Shown here: positions 1-5,110 of the stretch, piece after piece
Layout of the letters: each line of letters opens with the position of its first letter
How positions within the stretch are numbered: position 1 is the first letter of the stretch
From: Deltaproteobacteria bacterium
GTDB taxonomy: Bacteria; Myxococcota_A; Polyangia; Polyangiales; Ga0077539
DNA length: 5,110 nucleotides
Assembly: GCA_947494865.1 (NCBI GenBank)
Contig: CANMAT010000380.1
Location: 1-5,110, forward strand
Reading direction: 5' to 3'
Translations under genes and position numbers: made by a program
Notes under the pieces: model-generated
What the model was told of the DNA's origin: nothing
Databases searched by the model: none
Seen by the model: only the letters and a program-made list of their open reading frames with translations

Positions 1-8
1 CCGCGCGG

Positions 9-66
9 TGCAGGCGCCTGCGACTCGGACCGCAGACGTCTGCGACTCGGACCGCAGACGTCTGCG
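9..66. repeat. Three 14-bp palindromes at an exact 22-bp period
   Basis: The palindrome CGCAGACGTCTGCG occurs perfectly at 31-44 and again at 53-66. A related copy lies at 9-22, where the inner 12 bases (GCAGGCGCCTGC, 10-21) are also a perfect palindrome. The 8-base spacers ACTCGGAC at 23-30 and 45-52 are identical, so the unit is a 22-bp tandem repeat. The first copy differs from the others by paired changes that keep the symmetry (central ACGT becomes GCGC), plus one outer base. The array lies just past the stop codon of the ferredoxin-like gene and may continue beyond the window edge. It could be a cluster of dimer-binding operators about two helical turns apart, an intergenic repetitive element, or a 3'-end hairpin. 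The repeat itself is certain; its role is not. Confidence 0.85.
31..66 (-). terminator. Possible 3'-end hairpin without a U-tract
   Basis: In a minus-strand transcript the two identical palindromes (53-66 and 31-44) can pair into a 14-bp GC-rich stem with an 8-nt loop. The stem begins 10 nt after the TGA of the ferredoxin-like gene. No run of U follows, so this is not a classical intrinsic terminator. It could stabilise the 3' end or help termination. The same bases are also explained by the operator-like palindrome array, so confidence is low. Confidence 0.25.
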
Positions 67-76
67 ACCGACGGGG

Positions 77-373
77 TCAGCGCACGACGCGGAGCCGCAC
101 GACGCCGTGGCCCGCGCGCACGCGGAGCTGACACGCGAGGCGCACCGAGGCGTCGTGGCGGAACACTCCTTCGGTGAGGTGCCGCTCGTCGTCGTCGGCG
201 GGCTCGCAGAGGTCGGCGCCCTCCACGAGCTCGACGCGGCAGATGCCGCAGTTGGCGTGCCTGCACGCGAACGCAACGCCCGCCATGAAGTGCGCGTCGC
301 ACACGTCGAGCACGCGGCCCCCATCGGGGAGGTCGACCTCGAAGCGCGTGCGTTCGAACACGAGTCGCGGCAC
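77..373 (-). CDS. [2Fe-2S] ferredoxin-like protein
   Basis: This 98-residue protein is about the length of a single-domain plant-type ferredoxin. Cysteines C37, C42 and C45 (ACRHANCGICRVEL) give the C-x4-C-x2-C cluster-binding loop, and C81 in LACQL is the likely fourth ligand. C25 and C56 are extra. The gap of 35 residues before the last cysteine is longer than the usual ~29 of plant-type ferredoxins and closer to adrenodoxin-type spacing. There is no signal peptide, so it should be a cytoplasmic electron carrier or the electron-transfer module of an oxidoreductase; its partner is not in view. The start is GTG at 373, two codons after the in-frame TGA of the lipoprotein gene (TGA CCT GTG). 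GTG at residue 5 is an alternative. The 3-nt gap suggests termination-reinitiation coupling. The fold assignment is firm; the redox partner is unknown. Confidence 0.85.
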   Translation of the reverse strand: MPRLVFERTRFEVDLPDGGRVLDVCDAHFMAGVAFACRHANCGICRVELVEGADLCEPADDDERHLTEGVFRHDASVRLACQLRVRAGHGVVRLRVVR

Positions 374-376
374 AGG

Positions 377-2287
377 TCAGAGCCCGGTGCGGGCGCCCGT
401 CGCGTCGGCGCCGAAGCCGCGCTCGCTCGGGGCCTCGGGGTGGATGCGCTGCGACCACGTGCGGTCGTTGCCCTCGGGCGCGCCCATGACCGTGCGGCGG
501 TACGTGTCGGCCCCGTCGGCGTCGAGGAAGATGCCCACCGTGGGGCGCATGAGCCTCCCCGGGTCGGTGAGGGTCTCGAGGGCCGCGTTGCCCAGCGTGA
601 GGGCGCTCGGGGCCTCGTAGGTGTCGGCGCCGCCCTCGTCGACGAAGAGCCCCGCGCCGTTGGCGTTGCCCGCGCCGAGCGCGAGGTTGGGCACGCCGTA
701 GGTGTCGCCGCCCGCGCCGAGCGCGAGGAGGATGCCGAGGGAGAAATCGTGGCCCGCGCCCGCGGTCATGTTCTGCCGCGTGGCCTCCATGTTGTGCACG
801 TCGGCGCCGCCGCCGTCGACGAGGGCCGCGTAGGCGAAGTGCGCCGCGCCGCCCTGCGAGTACCAGCGTCCGTCGTAGCGGTCGTCGCCGGCGCCGTCGA
901 GGAGCAGCCCCATCGCTCCCCAGTACCCGGTGCCCGTGCCGAAGATGGCCGACGCGTAGCGGTCGTCGCCCGCGCGGTCGCGCAGCACGCCGAGGCCGCC
1001 CGACATGTTGGTGCGGTCGGGCGTGGCGTCGCCGCGGCGGCCGAAGCCCGCGCCCTGCGTGAAGCTCGAGTTCACCGTCGCGTCTTGCGCCGACACGTAG
1101 AGCACCGGCGTGCGCTTGGAGTCGTACACGTCGCGACCGTCGCGGTCGTAGAGCACCGCGGCGCCCTGCACGTACGCGAAGCCCTCGGCGAAGGCCCAGG
1201 CGCTGTACCGGTCGTCGACGCGGGCGGCGACGAGGGCCGCCACGCCCGCCACGGCGGCGCCCTGCGAGCCCGCCTCGACGGCGTACGCGTCGTCGCCGCC
1301 GTCGTCGAAGAGCCCGCCTACGCCGTAGGAGGCGAAGCCCTGCGACATGGTGAGCGAGCGGTAGCGGTCGTTGCCCGCGCCGAGGTCGTAGAGCATCGCG
1401 ACGCCGAGGCGCGCCGAGCCCTGGCGGCCCGTGCGCGAGACCGACGGCGTGGCCGTGGCGCCGGCGCGGGCGCGGCCGTCGCGGTCGCTCGGGAGCGTGT
1501 CGGGGCGGTCGAGCGACGAGGGCACCTCGGGGTACGTGTACGTGTCGGCGCCCGCGAGGTCGACGAGCACGCTCACGGGGTTGGCGGGGTCGGCGTTGGC
1601 GCCCGCGGAGTTCTCGTAGGTGTCGTCGCCGCCGAGGTCGATGGTGACGAGGGTGCGGGCGAACTCGGTGGCCGTGTGCGTCTGGTCGCGGCCGTCGCGC
1701 ACGACGATCCACCCCATGGGCGAGTCGAGCTGGAGCGCCGGGCCCACGACGCCGCGCAGGGGCGCCCAATCGATCGCCTCGATGGTGCGCGCGAGGCGCA
1801 GCGCCTCGGGCACGGGGATCACCACGTCGCCGAGGAGGCTCCCCACGTCGAAGGCCTGGGCGAAGTCGGGACGCTCGTCGGGGCGCGTGGTGGGCAGAAA
1901 CATGTGCGGCCCGATGGCGAAGAGGCGCGCGCGCTCGTCGGGCGAGGCGGCGAAGGCGAGGCCGCGGTCGCGCGCCTGCGCGGCGTCGAGGGCGGCGGAG
2001 AGCACCCGCGCGAGGGCCGACACGAGCGCCGGGGGCCAGGTGGCCATGGCCTGCGCGGCGCGCGTGCGGTCGACGGTGGCGCCGGTCGCCGTGAGGGCGT
2101 CGAGGAGGGCCGTCATCGCGTCGGCGGGGGCCGCGACGGGGGCGGGCGCGGTGATGCGCGTGGTGCTGCCGTCGGCGCGCAGGCTGGCCATCGCGGCGAG
2201 CGCGCCCGAGAGCGTGGTGGCCGCGGTGTCGAGGGAGGGGCCCATGTCGCGCGCCCAGCGGGCGCCGTAGAGCCAGTCGCGGTGCAC
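377..2287 (-). CDS. GGDD-x-Y repeat protein; probable C-terminal part of the interrupted lipoprotein
   Basis: This 636-residue frame is read from a nominal GTG at 2287. The frame is actually open up to the TAG at 2380-2378, and the intervening 30 codons look coding (RCNLYFTLANL..., RFRLPIFDR). The GTG has no ribosome binding site and no signal peptide follows it, so this is probably not an independent gene but the continuation of the lipoprotein upstream. Residues 1-215 are largely Ala-rich and helix-prone, with no recognised domain. Residues 219-596 hold about twelve copies of a GGDD-x-Y-like motif, with the aromatic residue at 224, 250, 309, 335, 361, 388, 444, 471, 498 (His), 530, 557 and 596. 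Most steps are 26-27 residues. The fuller repeat is QG-x4-G-x3-L-x-D-x-GGDD-x-Y. It contains no cysteine. The Asp/Gly turns recall calcium-binding repeats, but the spacing is not the RTX nonapeptide. Function unknown; extracytoplasmic location inferred from the linked lipoprotein signal. Confidence 0.7.
   Translation of the reverse strand: MHRDWLYGARWARDMGPSLDTAATTLSGALAAMASLRADGSTTRITAPAPVAAPADAMTALLDALTATGATVDRTRAAQAMATWPPALVSALARVLSAALDAAQARDRGLAFAASPDERARLFAIGPHMFLPTTRPDERPDFAQAFDVGSLLGDVVIPVPEALRLARTIEAIDWAPLRGVVGPALQLDSPMGWIVVRDGRDQTHTATEFARTLVTIDLGGDDTYENSAGANADPANPVSVLVDLAGADTYTYPEVPSSLDRPDTLPSDRDGRARAGATATPSVSRTGRQGSARLGVAMLYDLGAGNDRYRSLTMSQGFASYGVGGLFDDGGDDAYAVEAGSQGAAVAGVAALVAARVDDRYSAWAFAEGFAYVQGAAVLYDRDGRDVYDSKRTPVLYVSAQDATVNSSFTQGAGFGRRGDATPDRTNMSGGLGVLRDRAGDDRYASAIFGTGTGYWGAMGLLLDGAGDDRYDGRWYSQGGAAHFAYAALVDGGGADVHNMEATRQNMTAGAGHDFSLGILLALGAGGDTYGVPNLALGAGNANGAGLFVDEGGADTYEAPSALTLGNAALETLTDPGRLMRPTVGIFLDADGADTYRRTVMGAPEGNDRTWSQRIHPEAPSERGFGADATGARTGL
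500..1633 (-). repeat. Coding tandem repeat, about 78-81 bp period
   Basis: This segment encodes the GGDD-x-Y repeats. Successive motif tyrosines are 26 or 27 residues apart in seven of eleven intervals. The longer gaps of 56 and 59 residues equal about two units, as if one copy had drifted. Gaps of 32 and 39 mark insertions. One copy ends in His rather than Tyr (GGADVH) and one has lost the glycines (RVDDRY). The DNA copies are diverged, not identical, so the expansion is old and the period has been kept at protein level. Confidence 0.8.
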
Positions 2288-2377
2288 GCGGTCGAAGATC
2301 GGGAGCCGAAAGCGGTCGCGCGAGGTGTTGGGCGGGAACGCGTCGAGGTTGGCGAGGGTGAAGTAGAGGTTGCAGCG

Positions 2378-2380
2378 CTA
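2378..2380 (-). other. In-frame amber codon splitting one long reading frame
   Basis: On the minus strand the frame from the ATG at 3298 reads GAC CCG CAG TGG TAG CGC TGC AAC CTC TAC and then stays open to TGA at 379-377. Restored, the frame would be about 973 residues, with this codon at position 307. One base change from CAG (Gln) would create it. The other three gene ends in the window all use TGA, so this is the only TAG acting as a gene end. A nonsense mutation or base-call error is the simplest cause. Readthrough is possible but there is no direct sign of it. Confidence 0.85.
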
Positions 2381-3298
2381 CCACTGCGGGTCGCCCTGGG
2401 CGAGCGCGCGGTCGAGGAGGCCGTCGCGGGGACCGGCGGCGCAGGCGCAGTCGTCGGGCACGCAGCGATTGCCGCGGGCGCCGAGCGCGAGGCAGCGCGC
2501 GCCGGCGCCGCACGCGTCGTCGGAGGCGCACGCGGCCGTGCAGAACCCGCGCGTGAGGGCCGCGTCGACGCCGGTGGCGCACTCGAGGGAGGCGGGGCAC
2601 ATGGTGGTGGCGTCGCAGGGCGCGCCGATGCCGCGCGCGTTGACGGCCTTGAGCCCGCACGCGTCGGGGCCGAAGCGGTCGTCGGGGACGCAGGCGCGCG
2701 TGGTGGCGCCCTCGCGGGTGCGCACGGGCATGCAGCGGCGCAGGCCGTCTTCGCAGTCGGCGTCGCGCGCGCAGGGGGGGAGGCACACGACGCCCGCGCG
2801 GCCGCGCACGTCGTCGGCGCGGTTGAGGTCGGCGCACACGCTGTAGCGGCCCGCGCAGCCCGCGGCGGGGCACGCGACGGCGCGCCGCGACGTCATGGGC
2901 ACGCACGACGCGTCGGGGGTGCACACGTAGTCGCCGGAGGCCTCGTCTTCGCGGCACGTGGCGGGCACGCTGGCCTCGCACGGCGCGCCCACCGTCGCGC
3001 ACGCCACGAGGCACTGGCGCACGCCGGGGAAGGTCATCGGGTCGAAGGCGACGCAGCGGCCGCCGGGGCCGCACTCGCTGTCGTAGAGGCACGTGCCGCA
3101 GGTGCGCGGGCCCGCCGGGGGCGCGTCGGGCGCGGCGTCGACGGCGGCGTCGTCGGGCGTCGCGTCGGCCTTCGCGTCGGGCTGCGGCGCGTCGACGGCG
3201 ACGGGGCGGTCGGCCCCGCCGTCGGCGGCGGGCGTCGGGGTGGCGTCGCACGCGGCGACGAGAAGCAGCGACAGCGCGAGGAGGCTCAGGTGACGCAT
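2378..3298 (-). CDS. Cys-rich lipoprotein, N-terminal part before an in-frame TAG
   Basis: The ATG at 3298 gives MRHLSLLALSLLLVAAC, a lipoprotein signal peptide with a V-A-A-C lipobox and lipidated Cys17. A TTG start at 3319 would only add seven residues before it and is less likely. Residues 18-65 form an Ala/Asp/Pro linker, as expected for a surface tether. Residues 67-286 hold 29 cysteines in a loosely repeated pattern (for example CGTCLYDSEC, CAxDxDC, CVPDDxF), typical of disulfide-rich secreted modules in myxobacterial lipoproteins. The product as read is 306 residues, ending DPQW before TAG. The frame continues past that stop into the repeat protein, and a thirtieth cysteine lies two residues after it, so the natural product is probably a single ~970-residue lipoprotein. 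No catalytic motif was recognised. A role in surface binding or structure is only an inference from the signal and domain types. Confidence 0.75.
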   Translation of the reverse strand: MRHLSLLALSLLLVAACDATPTPAADGGADRPVAVDAPQPDAKADATPDDAAVDAAPDAPPAGPRTCGTCLYDSECGPGGRCVAFDPMTFPGVRQCLVACATVGAPCEASVPATCREDEASGDYVCTPDASCVPMTSRRAVACPAAGCAGRYSVCADLNRADDVRGRAGVVCLPPCARDADCEDGLRRCMPVRTREGATTRACVPDDRFGPDACGLKAVNARGIGAPCDATTMCPASLECATGVDAALTRGFCTAACASDDACGAGARCLALGARGNRCVPDDCACAAGPRDGLLDRALAQGDPQW

Positions 3299-3465
3299 GA
3301 CGGCGCGAGCATACCGCAACGCTCAACCCGCACCTCGCGTTCGAGACCGCGGTGTGCGCGCGCCGCCCGATGTCTGACAACGGGCGCTACGACATTCACA
3401 TGCTCGGCGGCGCCGTCATCGGCATCCCCTGCGGAACCCCACCGATCGAAACCGCGACGCGTCGC

Positions 3466-3951
3466 TCAGGGCTCGCTCACGAAGGTGAAGGGCACCTTCG
3501 GGTCGAGGTGGTAGCCGTCGTCGTCGGAGAGGAGCACGCGCTCGAGGCCCATCACCCGCAGCGTGCGGATCGCCACGTGGAGGCGGTTGCGCGCGGCCTT
3601 CGGGATGATCTTCTCGGCGGGCCACACGTCGGCGATGAGGTCGCCCGGCGAGCGCGAGACGCCCGGCACGGCGACGCGCGCCTCGCCGAGGCTGCGCAGG
3701 AGCCGCGCCAGGGTCGTGCGCGTGCGGAGGCTCACGAGGATGCCGTCGGGCACTGCCATCCAGATCCCCTCGCGCTGCGCCACGACGCCGAGCGTCGACT
3801 GCGCCGCGTGGCCGTCGCCGTTGGCCGGGGCGGCCGACTGCGTGTGCGGATACCAGATGCCCGAGCGGCGGTCGGGCTCGTGCGAGGGCTGCGCGGCGCT
3901 GCCCTTTGCAGGGGGGGCGTCGTCTTGCGGGCGGGGGCGTCGTGCGCTCAT
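3466..3951 (-). CDS. Winged-helix DNA-binding protein (Trans_reg_C-like)
   Basis: This 161-residue protein starts at ATG 3951. The minus-strand frame stays open far upstream, but that part is a shadow of the transporter gene. Residues 1-50 are polar and probably disordered. Residues ~58-155 resemble the OmpR/PhoB-type C-terminal effector domain: a β-strand start (GIWMAVPDGILVSL), a helix (TTLARLLRSLGEAR), GDLIADVWPAEK, a recognition-like helix (KAARNRLHVAIRTLRVMGL, 118-136) and a wing with DDDGYHLDP (143-151). This GE/AEK-x-NRLHVAI-x-TLR-x-GL pattern is familiar from myxobacterial proteins, often at the end of larger regulators. Here it has no receiver, kinase or ATPase domain. It may regulate the neighbouring lipoprotein or transporter gene, but no operator is visible. 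There is no clear ribosome binding site. TTG 13 codons upstream is a weak alternative start. The fold is fairly sure; the target is unknown. Confidence 0.75.
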   Translation of the reverse strand: MSARRPRPQDDAPPAKGSAAQPSHEPDRRSGIWYPHTQSAAPANGDGHAAQSTLGVVAQREGIWMAVPDGILVSLRTRTTLARLLRSLGEARVAVPGVSRSPGDLIADVWPAEKIIPKAARNRLHVAIRTLRVMGLERVLLSDDDGYHLDPKVPFTFVSEP

Positions 3952-4031
3952 GCCCAGTTGATCGGCGAGGCGCGAAGAGACTGTAGCCAACGCGGTGAAG
4001 TACTGGTTTTTTCTCGCCGCGCGGAGGCTTC

Positions 4032-5110
4032 TCAGCGCGAGACGGTGCGCCGCCACGCGAGCATGGCGGGCAGCGCGATCATCGCGGCGAGGAGGCAGGC
4101 CACCTCGCCGAGCGCGGCGGCGAGCCCGAAGGAGTTGAGCGCGCGGTTGGCGCTCGTGAAGAGCGACCCGTAGCCGAAGATGGTGGTGAGCGAGCACACC
4201 ACGATGGCGCCGCCGGTCTCCGACACCGTTCTGCGCAGGGCCTCGTCGGGGTCGACGCCGGGGTGGTCTGCGCGCTCGATCACGTAGCGTCGCGTGACGT
4301 TGATGGCGTAGTCGGCGCCGATGCCGAAGGTGATGGGCAGGGCCACGAAGTTCAAGAAGTTGAGCCGGATGCGCAGCAGGGTGAGGGCGCCGCACATCCA
4401 CGCCACGCCGACGGCGAGCGCGGCCAGCGTGAGGGCCCGCGGGCGCGCGCTGCGAAACGCGAGCGCCACGAGGAGCACCGTGGCCGCGAGCGAGGCGAGC
4501 ACGGCGCGGGGCCCGTCGCGGCCGATGGCCGAGATCATGTCGGCGAAGATGGGGGCCCGGCCCACGACGAGGGGCGCGCGCCCGTCGGGGGTGCGCACGG
4601 CGCGAATCGCGCGGGCCCACGCGACGAGGTAGCGGCCGTCCCACGTGGAGGCGTCGGCGCGCTCCTCGACGAAGAGGATGCGACCCCGCGTGCCGTCGCG
4701 CTCGCTGAAGAGGGCCGCGACGGAGAGGGGCAGCGCGTCGGCCGTGAGGGCCTGCGGGGCGGCGGGCGGGAGGTTCTCGTCGATGCGCCGCTGCACGTCG
4801 GGCGCGACGTGGGGGCGCAGGTCGAGGAGCAGCCGACGCACGTCGACGAGGAGCGCGAGCTTCGCGGTCTGGTCGTCGGGCAGGAGGTCGTCGAGGGTGC
4901 GCACGGGGCCGTAGGGTGCGCCGCCGGGCGCCGCGCGCCCTCGCTCCAGGGCGGCCCGCAGCGGTGCGACGTCGGCGCTGCGCTCGGCGAGCATCGCGAT
5001 GGCGTTGCCCGAGCCCGTGCGCCCCACCGTTTCGCTCACGAGGCCGTTGAGGTAGCTCGCCCGCGACGACGCGTCGCGCACCGACATGAGCTTGCGAAAG
5101 TCGTACTCCA
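4032..5110 (-). CDS. RND/MMPL-family transporter, C-terminal part (5' end outside window)
   Basis: The frame is open to the window edge. The residues EYDFRKL before the first Met (ATG 5087) are typical of the segment that opens the second periplasmic loop in this family, so that Met is internal and the gene is partial. Counting from that Met, residues 1-190 form a soluble extracytoplasmic loop. Five membrane segments follow at about 194-212, 217-239, 242-262, 292-311 and 318-345, fitting TM8-TM12 of a twelve-helix RND protein. The third has GIGADYAINVTRRY; D259-Y260 match the Asp-Tyr pair in TM10 used for proton relay in MmpL3-like transporters. It should therefore be a proton-driven inner-membrane exporter of lipids or other hydrophobic molecules; the substrate cannot be read from this half. 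The C-terminus ends right after the last helix (AWRRTVSR, TGA). The gene is followed by 80 nt before the winged-helix gene. Confidence 0.85.
   Translation of the reverse strand, partial: EYDFRKLMSVRDASSRASYLNGLVSETVGRTGSGNAIAMLAERSADVAPLRAALERGRAAPGGAPYGPVRTLDDLLPDDQTAKLALLVDVRRLLLDLRPHVAPDVQRRIDENLPPAAPQALTADALPLSVAALFSERDGTRGRILFVEERADASTWDGRYLVAWARAIRAVRTPDGRAPLVVGRAPIFADMISAIGRDGPRAVLASLAATVLLVALAFRSARPRALTLAALAVGVAWMCGALTLLRIRLNFLNFVALPITFGIGADYAINVTRRYVIERADHPGVDPDEALRRTVSETGGAIVVCSLTTIFGYGSLFTSANRALNSFGLAAALGEVACLLAAMIALPAMLAWRRTVSR

Noticed and set aside
500..1633. RTX haemolysin-type calcium-binding nonapeptides
   Set aside because: The motif spacing is 26-27 residues, not 9, and GGxGxDxLx tandem runs are absent.
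3305..3335. A possible sigma-54 type promoter (GG and TTGC at -24/-12 spacing) before the lipoprotein gene
   Set aside because: Only the GG and TTGC match. The rest of the -24 element is wrong, and such matches are frequent in GC-rich DNA.
8..3514. A 1168-codon open frame on the plus strand
   Set aside because: It is antisense to the lipoprotein and ferredoxin genes. Its product is an Arg/Ala/Gly/His-rich low-complexity string with no domain. Very GC-rich genomes often leave such antisense frames open.
3990..4020. AT-rich patch with a T6 run (plus strand) between transporter and regulator as a promoter or terminator
   Set aside because: On the minus strand it is an A-run, so it cannot be a U-tract for the transporter. 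A TACAGT near 3980 has no acceptable -35 partner, and no hairpin precedes the T-run on the plus strand.
3352..4173. A 273-codon plus-strand frame over the regulator and the transporter end
   Set aside because: Most of it is antisense to the winged-helix gene, whose own frame has a recognisable fold. Only the intergenic part is kept as a low-interest finding.
3952..4644. N-terminal extension of the winged-helix frame up to 4644
   Set aside because: The extension is Arg/Pro/His-rich shadow sequence overlapping the transporter gene. Protein-like content begins at the ATG at 3951.

Overview
The window is strongly GC-rich, with nearly every codon ending in G or C. It looks like a chromosomal piece from a myxobacterium-like bacterium (Myxococcota, Polyangia type). 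That assignment is an inference. It rests on the base composition, an Ala/Asp/Pro-linker Cys-rich lipoprotein, and a stand-alone winged-helix protein of a style common in that group. All real genes lie on the minus strand, so the biological order runs from high to low coordinates.

In transcription order the window holds: (1) the C-terminal half of an RND/MMPL-family membrane transporter, entering from beyond position 5110 and ending at 4032; (2) a short winged-helix DNA-binding protein at 3951-3466; (3) a large secreted lipoprotein reading frame at 3298-377, interrupted by one in-frame amber (TAG) codon at 2380-2378; (4) a small [2Fe-2S] ferredoxin-like protein at 373-77, starting two codons after the lipoprotein stop and in the same frame; (5) at the window edge (about 9-66), three palindromes spaced exactly 22 bp apart.

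The main point is item 3. An automated caller would report two genes: a 306-residue Cys-rich lipoprotein and a 636-residue repeat protein. They share one frame. The 30 codons between the TAG and the first usable start downstream read like ordinary protein. There is no ribosome binding site for the second part. The last cysteine of the Cys-rich domain lies two residues past the TAG. The simplest reading is one roughly 970-residue surface lipoprotein with a nonsense mutation, a sequencing error, or less likely stop-codon readthrough.

The downstream half carries about a dozen copies of a GGDD-x-Y motif, many spaced 26-27 residues apart, which suggests a repetitive solenoid-like fold. No pathway linking the four genes can be proven. 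The 3-nt junction between lipoprotein and ferredoxin argues that those two are translated from one message. The transporter and regulator are separated from the rest by gaps of about 80 and 167 nt and may be independent units. No RNA genes, mobile elements or CRISPR arrays were seen, and no stretch of 300 bases lacks a gene.
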